A DNA stretch of 64,000 nt from SP197 sp965242595. GTDB lineage: Bacteria > Pseudomonadota > Alphaproteobacteria > SP197. The notes below the pieces were generated by a model. The model had not been told where the DNA came from and made no database searches. It was given only the letters and a program-made list of their open reading frames with translations. Both the position numbers and the translations under genes were made by a program. This document shows, piece after piece, positions 36,251 through 44,405 of this stretch (positions within the stretch are counted from its first letter, which is position 1; each line of letters begins with the position of its first letter). The stretch spans positions 744,001-808,000 of the forward strand of contig OZ251464.1 of assembly GCA_965242595.1 (NCBI GenBank). The letters are read 5' to 3'.

Positions 36251-37312
36251 ATGGATAGCAATGCAAGGGAACAAGTCACGGAATGGTTGACGGGAGCTGA
36301 CACTTGTTTCCTCTTGGGGGCAGGTTGCAGCAGGTGTGTCGGTAAGCCGCTCATTGCCGAACTGACCGAAAAGGTTATGGAGACAGCAGATGAAAAGCTC
36401 ACCGATCAATTCAACAACCTAAAGCCAAAGAGTCATCGTTCTGCGACAGTTGAGGATCTCATCACCAATCTTATGCAACACCGAGACATTTTCAATACAG
36501 AGTCTGAAAATGCAGATCAACCCTTCACAGTCGAGGATATCGATCGTTGGCTGAAGCTTATAAGAGAGAGCATAGTAGAGAGCGTATCCGACGACTGGGA
36601 AACAAGCGATCACCATAAACGCTTCCTGAAGAGATTATACAACAACCGGCGAGGACCGCGTGACATCTTTAGTTTGAACTACGATACAATTCTGGAGTCC
36701 AGTTTGGACGACCTTCAATTGCACTATACAGATGGTTTTCGTGGAACAAACCGGGCATGGTTCGATGTCAAAGCCTTTGACGAAGAGAAAACCGCCGCAT
36801 ATCGGATATTCAAACTCCATGGTTCCATCAATTGGGTACGAGATACCAATGGCGATGTTCGACGTGTTCCCGAAATCAAAGATGAACCGGTTGTAGTCTA
36901 TCCCTCGGAGCAAAAATATATCCAGACTCAGTATGGCATCTATGAAACACTGATCGGCTGTTTTCGAAATCGACTTCGATCCCCAAAAAAGAACAATTAC
37001 CTTGTTGTGCTTGGATATAGTTTCAATGATGAACACATCAACGAGGCGATTTGCGATTCCGTCAACGCCGATAGGAACAACCTCACGATTATTTCATTCA
37101 TTGGCCCGGAGGATGAACGCGACGCACAATGCCGACGTATCTGTAATCTTGAGTCCCGTTGCGACTCCCGATTCAACGCTTTCATTGGCGATAGTAAAAC
37201 GGGCTGTTTCATCGGAAATGCCGTTGAATCGCCGGTGAAAGACGCAATTCTTGAAGCTGAGATGTGGCGATTCGAAAACTTGGTTAACCTTATTGCGAAA
37301 AAACAGCCATGA
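36251..37312 (+). CDS. SIR2-like NADase of a SIR2-HerA defence pair
   Basis: A 353-residue protein with a SIR2-like NAD-binding fold: FLLGAGCS (20-27), FSLNYDTILE with N143, and KLHGSINW with H190. In SIR2-containing anti-phage systems this domain hydrolyses NAD+ when phage is sensed. The downstream HerA ATPase starts in a 4-base ATGA overlap. The ATG at 36251 is chosen because AGGA lies at a good distance upstream and it places the GAG motif near the N-terminus; the frame remains open to 36164. Base composition is visibly richer in AT than the flanking genes, a sign of transfer. Confidence 0.85.
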   Translation: MDSNAREQVTEWLTGADTCFLLGAGCSRCVGKPLIAELTEKVMETADEKLTDQFNNLKPKSHRSATVEDLITNLMQHRDIFNTESENADQPFTVEDIDRWLKLIRESIVESVSDDWETSDHHKRFLKRLYNNRRGPRDIFSLNYDTILESSLDDLQLHYTDGFRGTNRAWFDVKAFDEEKTAAYRIFKLHGSINWVRDTNGDVRRVPEIKDEPVVVYPSEQKYIQTQYGIYETLIGCFRNRLRSPKKNNYLVVLGYSFNDEHINEAICDSVNADRNNLTIISFIGPEDERDAQCRRICNLESRCDSRFNAFIGDSKTGCFIGNAVESPVKDAILEAEMWRFENLVNLIAKKQP

Positions 37313-38973
37313 ACGACGAAATCCTCAAGATCGGTCGTGTTATAGAAGTGTCGGGCTCGAAGGTCGTTGGTGAGCTCGAGGGCAACGTGGAAGATCTTTA
37401 CCGAACCTACAAGAGCCGCCGCTATGTGGTTGGGCAGGTTGGCTCGATCATGAAGATCAAAGTAGGTGACAGATTGGTATTCGGTACCGTGACAGCATTG
37501 CGCATGACGGAAAAACCGTTTGCCGATGGCGATGCCAAACCCGCCCAGGAGACAATATCCGATACCAAGTGGTTGGAGTTGGAATTATTCGGAGAAGGAT
37601 TACGGACCGGGCTGGGTGAGGCGGACTTTGATTTCCAGCGCGGCGTCGCGGCCTATCCTTTACCTGGCCAAGCCATCTTTGTGGCAAGCGTCGCCGAGTT
37701 AAGTCGTATTTATCACTCCCCAGACGAGGCAAGTATTCATGTCGGCACCCTGTCTCAAGCATCATCTCTTCCCGTCCATCTTCTGGTGGACGAACTGCTT
37801 GGAAAACATTTTGCAGTACTTGGCACCACTGGATCAGGGAAGTCTTGCTCGGTAACGGTAATTTTACACGCCATTCTTGAGAAAGCACCCAAGGCGCACA
37901 TAATTCTTCTTGACCCACACAACGAATACAGAGATGCTTTCCGAGGCGATGCTGAGGTCATAGATCCAACAACACTCAATCTTCCCCACTGGCTACTGAA
38001 CCTCGAAGAGAGTATTGAACTGTTTGTTGGCAAGACTGAACATGCCGCTACGAGCCAGACCAATATCGTCAAAGATGCGATACTTGAGGCGCGGCGAGCT
38101 TTCTGTTCGGGTTCTGATATGGTGGAAAGCATAACGGTAGATACACCTGTTCCCTACTTGTTAGGGGTTTTGACTGATAAAATTCGCGAGCAGATGCCAA
38201 AAAACAGGGATGGAACCCCTAGTAGTAAGGCTGATTCCCATCAGAAGATAGAAAACAAGGTAAAAATTCTTCAACAAGACAAACGATTCTCGTTTCTTAT
38301 CCGACCTGACGATGAAGTAAAAGATGATCTGAAGGATATTTTGGCACAATATCTTCGTATTCCTGTGTCGGAAAAACCGCTCTCAATTATAGATCTGTCC
38401 GGTGTCCCATCGGACGTCGTGGATGTTGTTGTTTCAGTTCTCCTTCGAATGGTATTTGACTTCTCTATCTGGAGTTCCCGCCCGGTTAAGATTCCAATTC
38501 TGCTCGTATGTGAAGAAGCCCACCGTTATGCGCCGCGCCACGAAGATGCCAAATTTAAGCCGACAAAACAAGCACTTTCCAGAATCGCCAAAGAAGGGCG
38601 TAAATACGGAGTCGGCCTTGGCCTTATATCACAGCGGCCTTCGGAGCTTTCGGAATCGATTCTGTCGCAATGCAACACTCTCGTCGCATTGCGTATGAGC
38701 AATGAGCAGGATCAGAATTTTGTGCGACGTGCGCTACCGGATTCGGTTCGTAGCCTCGTCGACACCCTCCCCACATTACGGACACAGGAAGCATTGGTTG
38801 TAGGGGAGGGTGCTGTTGTGCCGGTCCGGCTGCGATTCAACGATTTGCCAAAGAAAAACCGACCGCAGAGTTCTAATGTCCAGTTTGCAAAACTTTGGTC
38901 CGAGGAAGCCGTCAACACCGGCTATGTGGACGACGTGGTCCGACGCTGGCGTTCGCAAGAGAGATCCACTTGA
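37309..38973 (+). CDS. HerA-like FtsK/HerA-superfamily ATPase of a SIR2-HerA defence pair
   Basis: A 554-residue HerA-type ATPase. An N-terminal HAS-barrel-like region is followed by Walker A GTTGSGKS (172-179), LLDPHNEYRDAF, a Walker B in LLVCEEAHRYAP, GLGLISQRPSEL and RTQEALVVGEG, all typical of HerA/DUF87 proteins. HerA hexamers assemble with SIR2 subunits into a large supramolecular defence complex in characterised relatives. It overlaps the SIR2 gene by 4 bases and shares its lower GC content. Repeat copy C begins about 110 bases after its stop. Confidence 0.88.
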   Translation: MNDEILKIGRVIEVSGSKVVGELEGNVEDLYRTYKSRRYVVGQVGSIMKIKVGDRLVFGTVTALRMTEKPFADGDAKPAQETISDTKWLELELFGEGLRTGLGEADFDFQRGVAAYPLPGQAIFVASVAELSRIYHSPDEASIHVGTLSQASSLPVHLLVDELLGKHFAVLGTTGSGKSCSVTVILHAILEKAPKAHIILLDPHNEYRDAFRGDAEVIDPTTLNLPHWLLNLEESIELFVGKTEHAATSQTNIVKDAILEARRAFCSGSDMVESITVDTPVPYLLGVLTDKIREQMPKNRDGTPSSKADSHQKIENKVKILQQDKRFSFLIRPDDEVKDDLKDILAQYLRIPVSEKPLSIIDLSGVPSDVVDVVVSVLLRMVFDFSIWSSRPVKIPILLVCEEAHRYAPRHEDAKFKPTKQALSRIAKEGRKYGVGLGLISQRPSELSESILSQCNTLVALRMSNEQDQNFVRRALPDSVRSLVDTLPTLRTQEALVVGEGAVVPVRLRFNDLPKKNRPQSSNVQFAKLWSEEAVNTGYVDDVVRRWRSQERST

Positions 38974-39079
38974 ACATGAGACGTTGAATACGGGATCGGC
39001 GAGAGGCTGCCAGCCCGACCTCGGCACCCTGTGTCTAGCACCGACTCGAACCGGGAGAGCGTCTTTCACACCCTCCGCC

Positions 39080-40399
39080 CTACCTCCTGCCACAGCTTTG
39101 TCGTAACCCTGCCACACCCCCATCACCCCCCACCCCCCGCACAGCAGCCAACCGCCGCCCATCCTCACCCCGCCCCCCGCGCCGCGCCGCATCGATCCCG
39201 ACCTGCAGCAAAACATCCCGCTGCGCATGGCTACCCCCCACCCCCGCCATGCCCCCCGCCACAGCGCTCAGCCGCCCCGCCGCCGCGCCATAACGCCCCT
39301 CGCCATAATCCAGCAGTGCCTCGACGATGGGCACGGTCAGCGCCGCCGCCACCCGCGCGGCATCGCCCCGCCCCCCGGCGGCAAAAGCCCGCAGCGATTC
39401 CAGATAACGCCGCCCCGCCGCCAGCCGCCCCGCCCCCACCAGCGCCATCGCATAATGAATATCGGTGAACGCCATCGCATGGTCGTCGCGCCGCTCCTCG
39501 GCAATATCCGCCAGCGGCTGCCAGCGTTCGCCCACCTCCACCCCCGCCAGAACCAGGCGCATCAACAGCGAAGCCGCGTTCTGCACATCCAGATAAAACC
39601 CGCTTTCGTCCACCCGGATCTCCCGGTCATAAAGCGCCAGAACCTCGCCCTCATCCCCCAGCGCCAGCGCGAACAGGGCCGCATGCCACCACAGATGCGC
39701 CTTGAACGGGTTGCGATCCGCCCACGCCTCCCTGCCGCGCCCCCCGATCCAGGCCAGCCCCTCCTCGCGCCGCCCCTCCATCTCCATCACATGGGCCACG
39801 GCGTGAATCGCCCACAAATCGTCCCCATTGCGCGCCACCGCCTCGCGCCCCCGCTCCTCCGCCCCGGCATAATCGCCACACTCCTCCAGCCCGAAGGCGT
39901 GCATCCCAACCGCAAAGCCATATCCCGGCGCCCCCGGATCCATGGCCCGCAACACCGCCGCCGGCACATCGCGCAGCGCCTCCGCCTCCCCCTGCCAGAA
40001 GCTCATGAAATGATGCAGCCGCAGCGCCAGCACATCCTGCGGCGCGTCGTCCAGAATGGCCCGCCAACAGCGGCAGGCCGCCCCCACCTCGCCGCCGCGC
40101 CAATGCCCCAGCGCCTCCAGATGCAGCCTTTCGCGCCGGTTGGCCCGCCCCGCCACAGCGCGCCCGGCGGCGATCACGCGGTCCACCTTGCCGGCCACGG
40201 CTCCGGTCGCCAGCTGCATCAGCATATAGCCGCGCAGACACAACCCCATCGCAAAGCCCGCATCCGCCTCCAGCGCCGCCTTCACATGCCGCCCGGCCGC
40301 CAGGCGATACTCCAGCACATCCGCCACCGCGGCCCCATAGCTCGCCACCGCCTCCGCGTTCGCGGCCGTGATGGCCAGCCCCCACCTGTCCTCATACAT
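39080..40399 (-). CDS. TPR-repeat protein (TTC38-like), 3' end apparently replaced
   Basis: A 439-residue helical protein resembling the TTC38 group of tetratricopeptide proteins: YEDRWGLAITAANAEAVASYGAAV at the start, HFMSFWQGEAEALRDV, HAVAHVMEMEGRREEGLAWI and HLWWHAALFALALGDEGEVLALYD. The helix pattern runs to about residue 410 (QRDVLLQVGIDAAR). The last 25 or so residues turn into a glycine- and arginine-rich tail that is encoded within repeat copy C (39085-39157). The native C-terminus was therefore probably lost when the repeat or the SIR2-HerA module inserted. Function is unknown. The start is the ATG at 40399; it is divergent from the enolase-superfamily gene. Confidence 0.75.
   Translation of the reverse strand: MYEDRWGLAITAANAEAVASYGAAVADVLEYRLAAGRHVKAALEADAGFAMGLCLRGYMLMQLATGAVAGKVDRVIAAGRAVAGRANRRERLHLEALGHWRGGEVGAACRCWRAILDDAPQDVLALRLHHFMSFWQGEAEALRDVPAAVLRAMDPGAPGYGFAVGMHAFGLEECGDYAGAEERGREAVARNGDDLWAIHAVAHVMEMEGRREEGLAWIGGRGREAWADRNPFKAHLWWHAALFALALGDEGEVLALYDREIRVDESGFYLDVQNAASLLMRLVLAGVEVGERWQPLADIAEERRDDHAMAFTDIHYAMALVGAGRLAAGRRYLESLRAFAAGGRGDAARVAAALTVPIVEALLDYGEGRYGAAAGRLSAVAGGMAGVGGSHAQRDVLLQVGIDAARRGGRGEDGRRLAAVRGVGGDGGVAGLRQSCGRR
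39085..39157 (+). repeat. Dispersed 11-bp-block repeat, copy C
   Basis: Units tcctgccacag (39085-39095), ctttgtcgtaa (39096-39106) and ccctgccacac (39107-39117) are followed by a C-rich body ending cacagcagccaaccgcc. It matches copies A and B in orientation. It forms the right border of the SIR2-HerA module and runs into the 3' end of the TPR gene. Confidence 0.7.
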
Positions 40400-40490
40400 C
40401 GCGCCCCCCACAAGCACCCGCCATCCCAATTGCCGCCCGCCCGCCTGAGTCTGTAGCCTGCCCACCGCAGCCCAGGGAAGGGGGGTAGCC

Positions 40491-41687
40491 ATGCGCATCA
40501 CCGAAGTCGAAATCCTCCAGCTCGACCGCAACGGTCGCGACGGCATCCTGCGCTGGAATCCGGTCTATGTGCTGATCCGCACCGATAACGGCCTCACCGG
40601 CACCGGCGAACTCGGCCTGTGCTACGGCGTCGGCGCCTCCGGCGGCGCCGGCATGGCCCGCGACCTGGCCGAAGCCTTCCTGCTGGGCGCCGACCCCATG
40701 GACAACGAAGGCCTGTGGGAACGCATGTTCCGCCGCAGCTTCTGGGCGGAAGGCGGCGGCCCGGTCGTGTTCGGCGCCATCAGCGCCATCGACATCGCCC
40801 TCTGGGACATCAAGGGCCAGGCCCTGGGCCAGCCCATCTTCCGCCTCCTGGGCGCTGCCGCCCCCCGCCCCCTGCGCTGCTATGCCAGCCAGTTGCAATT
40901 CGATTGGGACGCCCGCGCGGCCAACCTGGTCGAACCCGCCCACTACGCCGAAGCCGCGCAAAAGGCCCTGGCCCAGGGCTACGACGCCCTCAAGGTCGAT
41001 CCCATCATGATCGACGGCCAGGGCCGCCGCGACTGGGACCTGCGCCGCATCCTCAGCGCCGAACAATGCCGCCGCTACCGGGCGCGCATGGAGGCCATTC
41101 GCGAAGCCACCGGCCCCGACATCGACCTGATCCTGGAAACCCACTCCTTCCCCAACGTCACCGCCGCCATCCAGCTGGCCGAACTCCTCGCCGACCTCGA
41201 CATCATGTTTTTCGAGGAACCCACCCACTACAACGCCCCCGGCCTCCACGCCGAAGTCCGCCGCCGCGCCCCCATGCGCCTGGCCGCCGGCGAGCGCCTC
41301 TACACCCGCTGGGGCGTGCAACCCTATCTGGAGGCGCGCACCATCGACGTGCTCCAGCCCGATTTCGGCCTCACGGGCGGCATCACCGAAGGGCGCAAGG
41401 TCTGCGACCTGGCCCACCTCTACGACGTCACCGTCCAGGCCCATGTCTGCGGCACCCCCATCGCCATCGCCGCCGCCCTCCACGTCGAGACCGCCATCGC
41501 CAATTTCGAAATCCACGAACACCACAGCTACTCCCTCAAACCCTGCAACCGCGCCCTCTGCAACCTGGATCTGCAACCCATAAACGGCCACCTCACAGCC
41601 CCCGACACCCCCGGCCTAGGCATCCAACTCTGCCCGCAAGAAACCGCCGACGCTCACCGCACCCTCATCCGCCACTCCACCCCATGA
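40491..41687 (+). CDS. Mandelate racemase/muconate lactonising enzyme (enolase superfamily)
   Basis: A 398-residue enolase-superfamily enzyme. The N-terminal capping domain (MRITEVEILQL, VYVLIRTDNGLTGTGE) precedes a barrel with ALKVDP, LILETHS, FFEEPTHYNAPG, AAGERLYTRWG and VQAHVCGTPIA. The carboxylates in these strand ends are the expected Mg2+ ligands, and the arrangement fits the acid-sugar dehydratase branch of the mandelate racemase subgroup. Substrate cannot be assigned. The ATG at 40491 has a ggaagggg just upstream. Downstream is a 650-base non-coding stretch with gene remnants. Confidence 0.87.
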   Translation: MRITEVEILQLDRNGRDGILRWNPVYVLIRTDNGLTGTGELGLCYGVGASGGAGMARDLAEAFLLGADPMDNEGLWERMFRRSFWAEGGGPVVFGAISAIDIALWDIKGQALGQPIFRLLGAAAPRPLRCYASQLQFDWDARAANLVEPAHYAEAAQKALAQGYDALKVDPIMIDGQGRRDWDLRRILSAEQCRRYRARMEAIREATGPDIDLILETHSFPNVTAAIQLAELLADLDIMFFEEPTHYNAPGLHAEVRRRAPMRLAAGERLYTRWGVQPYLEARTIDVLQPDFGLTGGITEGRKVCDLAHLYDVTVQAHVCGTPIAIAAALHVETAIANFEIHEHHSYSLKPCNRALCNLDLQPINGHLTAPDTPGLGIQLCPQETADAHRTLIRHSTP

Positions 41688-41740
41688 AAACCACCCACCC
41701 CCTCACCCCCCGCCTCCAACCCTCGCCAAAGCGCGCCGCC

Positions 41741-41899
41741 ATGCTTACCGCGAGTCCGGATCGCGCTGGCGGCAACGCAGGCACCGTTCCTGCCTTCAGC
41801 GTCTTCTGCGACGAGAGTTGGCGCCTGGCCGGTGACAATGGCGCCCACATGACCGTCGGCGCCCTCGTCTGCCCCCTCTCCGCCCGTTCTCTTCAGACC
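41741..41899 (+). pseudogene. DUF3800-like gene fragment
   Basis: A short plus-strand frame contains SVFCDESWRLAGDNGAHMT followed by VGALVCPLSA, which resembles the N-terminal strand-loop-strand of DUF3800 proteins (an early DES motif followed by a hydrophobic strand). The frame then loses coding character. It is likely the remnant of a DUF3800 gene. The remaining sequence between 41688 and 42338 consists of this fragment and the left direct-repeat copy. Confidence 0.45.
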
Positions 41900-42011
41900 C
41901 GGTCGGATCGCCCGGTTGCGGCGCGAGCGAGACACATCCCGCCGCTCTCCACCCTGGATCGGAGAAAGCTGAAGCCGCCCCCAGCTTCCCGGAGACGGCT
42001 TCGAATGCTCC

Positions 42012-42333
42012 TTCTACACGGCAGCGGCGCCACGCCACGACAGACACCGCTGAATCGGCGCCCGGCCATGACCACACGCGCCATTCTGCGTATGGCAAAT
42101 GAGACACCGAATCCCTACGCGCCCCCGAGGCATATGTCAAAGCACACCTGCCGAACTCCCCACGCGGCCCTTATGCGACCTCCCGCGCCCCTGGCCGCCG
42201 CAACGCCAAACATCGCCCCCTCGTCGTCCGTGGCACGCCCATAGCCCACACCGCCGCCAACCGCGCAACGATCCGCCCGGTCACAGCCGCCAGGCTAAGG
42301 CCGACATGCTGGTGCCCGAAAGCAAAGAAAACA
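42012..42333 (+). repeat. Composite imperfect direct repeat, left copy
   Basis: Bases 42012-42262 match 44030-44272 with scattered differences (shared blocks include cacgccacgacagacaccgc, ccatgaccacacgcgccat, catatgtcaaagcacacc and gtggcacgcccatagcccac). Then 42262-42333 matches 44467-44543, which is the 3' end of the D-amino-acid oxidoreductase gene. The left copy therefore lacks about 200 bases relative to the right copy and includes a decayed fragment of that gene. The HipA-like/HIRAN pair lies between the two copies. Confidence 0.8.
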
Positions 42334-42338
42334 ACCGA

Positions 42339-43082
42339 TCACTCACCGACCAGTGGAACGAAATCCCCATCTACCATCGGCTCATGTGCATCCCAGCGCC
42401 CGCGCATCTCAATCAGAACCCGCTGCTGTGACGGCCCAGGGAGCGGATTGACCCGCACAACGCGCGCAGAGCACTCACCCGTTTCACGGTCCGCCGCCAC
42501 GACATCCCGAATGAGCCAGCGCGGCGCCCAACCGATCGCATGATAATCTTGCGTCTGCATCTGAACAGCTCGTCCAGTCGCCGGATTATCCAATTCAATT
42601 CCGATACGCAAAACTTCACCTGCCTCTAGGGTGTCGATCCGCTTCTGGGCTCCCGATGGCATATACCGCCATCCGTGCAGGAAAAACCGGCACTCGAACC
42701 GCCCATCGTCGTCTTTCACGAGTTTCGGAAACACCTGATAAGCGTCTGTGACTCTGCGACCGCCGTTCACAGAGAGAATCTCGATAGGATCGGCATGCTC
42801 TTCGAGGCCAAGATCGCATAGATGATCCGCACGGTCCGGCCGCCCCCGAGCGATAACGCGGTTACCGAACAAGGCAAAAAGACTTCTGGAACGATATTCT
42901 TCCTCCATATGCGGGAATTCAGGCAGCAGAGGAAATTCGACCTCTTCCCGGGCACGTCTCGCACCACGCACATAACGAAAACAATAAGGAGTGGTGCCTT
43001 CATCTACATCGAGTCTTCCGACCGGAAACCACAGACGTGTTTTCGGGGCTTGCCATGCCAGGAACAAAGTTCTGGTATTCAC
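42339..43082 (-). CDS. HIRAN-like domain protein, partner of HipA-like kinase
   Basis: A 247-residue protein. The C-terminal half (GEVLRIGIELDNPATGRAV followed by YHAIGWAPRWLIRDV) resembles a HIRAN domain, a fold that binds single-stranded or damaged DNA ends in other proteins. The N-terminal half (LFLAWQAPKTRLWFPVGRLD, then FALFGNRVIARGRPD) is common in uncharacterised partners of HipA-like proteins. The GTG start at 43082 overlaps the ancestral stop of the kinase frame (GTGA at 43079-43082). GC is lower than the neighbouring host genes. Function is unknown; a kinase-linked toxin-antitoxin or defence role is inference. Confidence 0.65.
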   Translation of the reverse strand: MNTRTLFLAWQAPKTRLWFPVGRLDVDEGTTPYCFRYVRGARRAREEVEFPLLPEFPHMEEEYRSRSLFALFGNRVIARGRPDRADHLCDLGLEEHADPIEILSVNGGRRVTDAYQVFPKLVKDDDGRFECRFFLHGWRYMPSGAQKRIDTLEAGEVLRIGIELDNPATGRAVQMQTQDYHAIGWAPRWLIRDVVAADRETGECSARVVRVNPLPGPSQQRVLIEMRGRWDAHEPMVDGDFVPLVGE

Positions 43083-43287
43083 GATCCGAGTTTCCTCATT
43101 TGACTCAAGTTGTAATGCATCAACGCCATCGCAAATGTGCGCTCGGAAAATGTCATCCAGTCGTGAGGGATATGATTTACAATGTCACAAAGCGCCGCGT
43201 CATCCAGTCGTTCAAGTTTTTCCAGAGCCCGCTCGAAGGGGCGAGAATGACATCGATATGCCCGCCTGACAAGTTCTATAAGGACTG
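43079..43287 (-). pseudogene. Displaced C-terminal part of the HipA-like kinase (frameshift)
   Basis: In the minus-strand frame that ends at 43079 the translation VLIELVRRAYRCHSRPFERA, then LEKLERLDDAALCDIVNHIP and HDWMTFSERTFAMALMHYN, continues naturally from the kinase, whose own frame runs into a short unrelated tail and stops at 43212. The distance from the kinase start (43961) to this stop is one base more than a multiple of three. A single-base change near 43285 would join both parts into a protein of about 293 residues. The GTGA overlap with the HIRAN gene supports 43079 as the original stop. Confidence 0.65.
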
Positions 43288-43961
43288 AGTGCGCGTGGGT
43301 CGGTGTTCGACCAATAAATCGCGCCACGCGCCCTTTCCGAGTAGCCTCCGACACGGCCATCGGCACGTAGCGTGTCGCGGCGCACGTCTGAAAGTTCGCG
43401 GCCGAGCGAAGACGCATGATCGTACGACGGCGCCACAATCCAATTCCAACCTTTCACATCGGATCGACGCAGCAGGCCCCAGTTCTCATGATGCCGATCG
43501 GTATTGCCGACCAAGGCATCCAGAACCATGTACTCCGCGATTCTGATCTTGGCACAAAACGCCGTTTCGCGACAAAATCTTTCTAACGTCCTCCAAATAT
43601 TCCCAAGGGTGTGGTGTGAATTTCCGAATACCTTGTCAGGATCGTAATCGCTGACAGTGCTCGCAAGTAACTGGTTGCCGTGATGTAGTTCTCCGGAACG
43701 ATTAAGGAAAGATTCTGTCGTCGATCCTCGCTTATCCTGGAATCGAGCCAACTCTACTTTCGCATGGGAGATGCCAAGCAATTTAGCGGTTTCAGCAGCG
43801 ATTTTCTCGGCCCAATGTTCACCAGTTCCCGGTCGAGGGAATTTGAATAACCAACGCCGCTTATCGGCATCGATATACCAGAATTTCTTTCTGCTTCCCA
43901 TGTCCTCTCGCTTGTGTTTCCATTCCGGCGCAATGTTCACGATTCGATAATCATCGGTCAC
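43212..43961 (-). CDS. HipA-like kinase domain protein, frameshifted near 43285
   Basis: The frame gives 249 residues, of which about the first 225 look native. HipA/PI3-kinase-like catalytic motifs are seen: RWLFKFP for ATP binding, the catalytic loop GNTDRHHENWG with D155, and the metal motif SYDHASSLG with D181. The C-terminal helical lobe is in another frame (43079-43287). Either the gene is broken, or the consensus sequence has an indel, or a ribosomal frameshift occurs; the first two are more likely. It uses a GTG start. A likely promoter with an 18-base palindrome lies upstream at 44130-44160. GC content is lower than that of the flanking catabolic genes. Confidence 0.7.
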   Translation of the reverse strand: MTDDYRIVNIAPEWKHKREDMGSRKKFWYIDADKRRWLFKFPRPGTGEHWAEKIAAETAKLLGISHAKVELARFQDKRGSTTESFLNRSGELHHGNQLLASTVSDYDPDKVFGNSHHTLGNIWRTLERFCRETAFCAKIRIAEYMVLDALVGNTDRHHENWGLLRRSDVKGWNWIVAPSYDHASSLGRELSDVRRDTLRADGRVGGYSERARGAIYWSNTDPRALSPYRTCQAGISMSFSPLRAGSGKT

Positions 43962-44029
43962 TGGGAGAACCTTGGGCGATCGACAGATATGGGGATATTC
44001 GCTTCATTTTCGTGACTCCACGACACCAA

Positions 44030-44272
44030 TTCTACACGGCCGCAGCGCCACGCCACGACAGACACCGCCAGATCGGCACCCGGCCATGACCACACGCGCC
44101 ATCCTGCCCATGGCAGACGAGACACCCAATCTCTACGCGCCCCTTTGACATATGTCAAAGCACACCCGCCGCCCCCCTGCGGCCCTCATGCGGCCTCCCA
44201 CGCGCCTGGCCGCCGCCACGCCGAACATCGCCCCCTCGTCCGTGGCACGCCCATAGCCCACACCGCCGCCGC
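44030..44272 (+). repeat. Composite imperfect direct repeat, right copy
   Basis: This is the partner of 42012-42262. It occupies the gap between the HipA-like gene and the 3' end of the oxidoreductase gene (43962-44405), where no gene is seen. Together with 44467-44543 it flanks the two-gene insertion on the right. Confidence 0.8.
44130..44160 (-). promoter_or_regulatory. Candidate promoter with 18-bp perfect palindrome upstream of the HipA-like gene
   Basis: The sequence ctttgacatatgtcaaag at 44143-44160 is a perfect palindrome. Read on the minus strand it supplies a consensus -35 TTGACA (44153-44158), then 17 bases and a weak -10 TAGAGA (44130-44135). Transcription from it would run into the HipA-like/HIRAN pair after a leader of about 160 bases. 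The palindrome overlapping the -35 is a plausible operator. The left repeat copy keeps only one half of it (catatgtcaaag near 42131). Confidence 0.45.
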
Positions 44273-44405
44273 GAAAATCCCCCTTCAAGTGCGCCGCCGC
44301 CTCGTCCGCATCTCAGGACCGCGCCTCCACCTTCCACGCTCTCCCAAACCCGCCGCCTCGCCGTCAGCCCGCCGCCTCGCCACCAGCCCACGCCCCACCG
44401 CCGCT

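Noticed and set aside
36040..44030. An insertion sequence or prophage carrying the SIR2-HerA and HipA-like genes
   Set aside because: No transposase, integrase, terminal inverted repeats or phage structural genes are seen; only direct and dispersed repeats.
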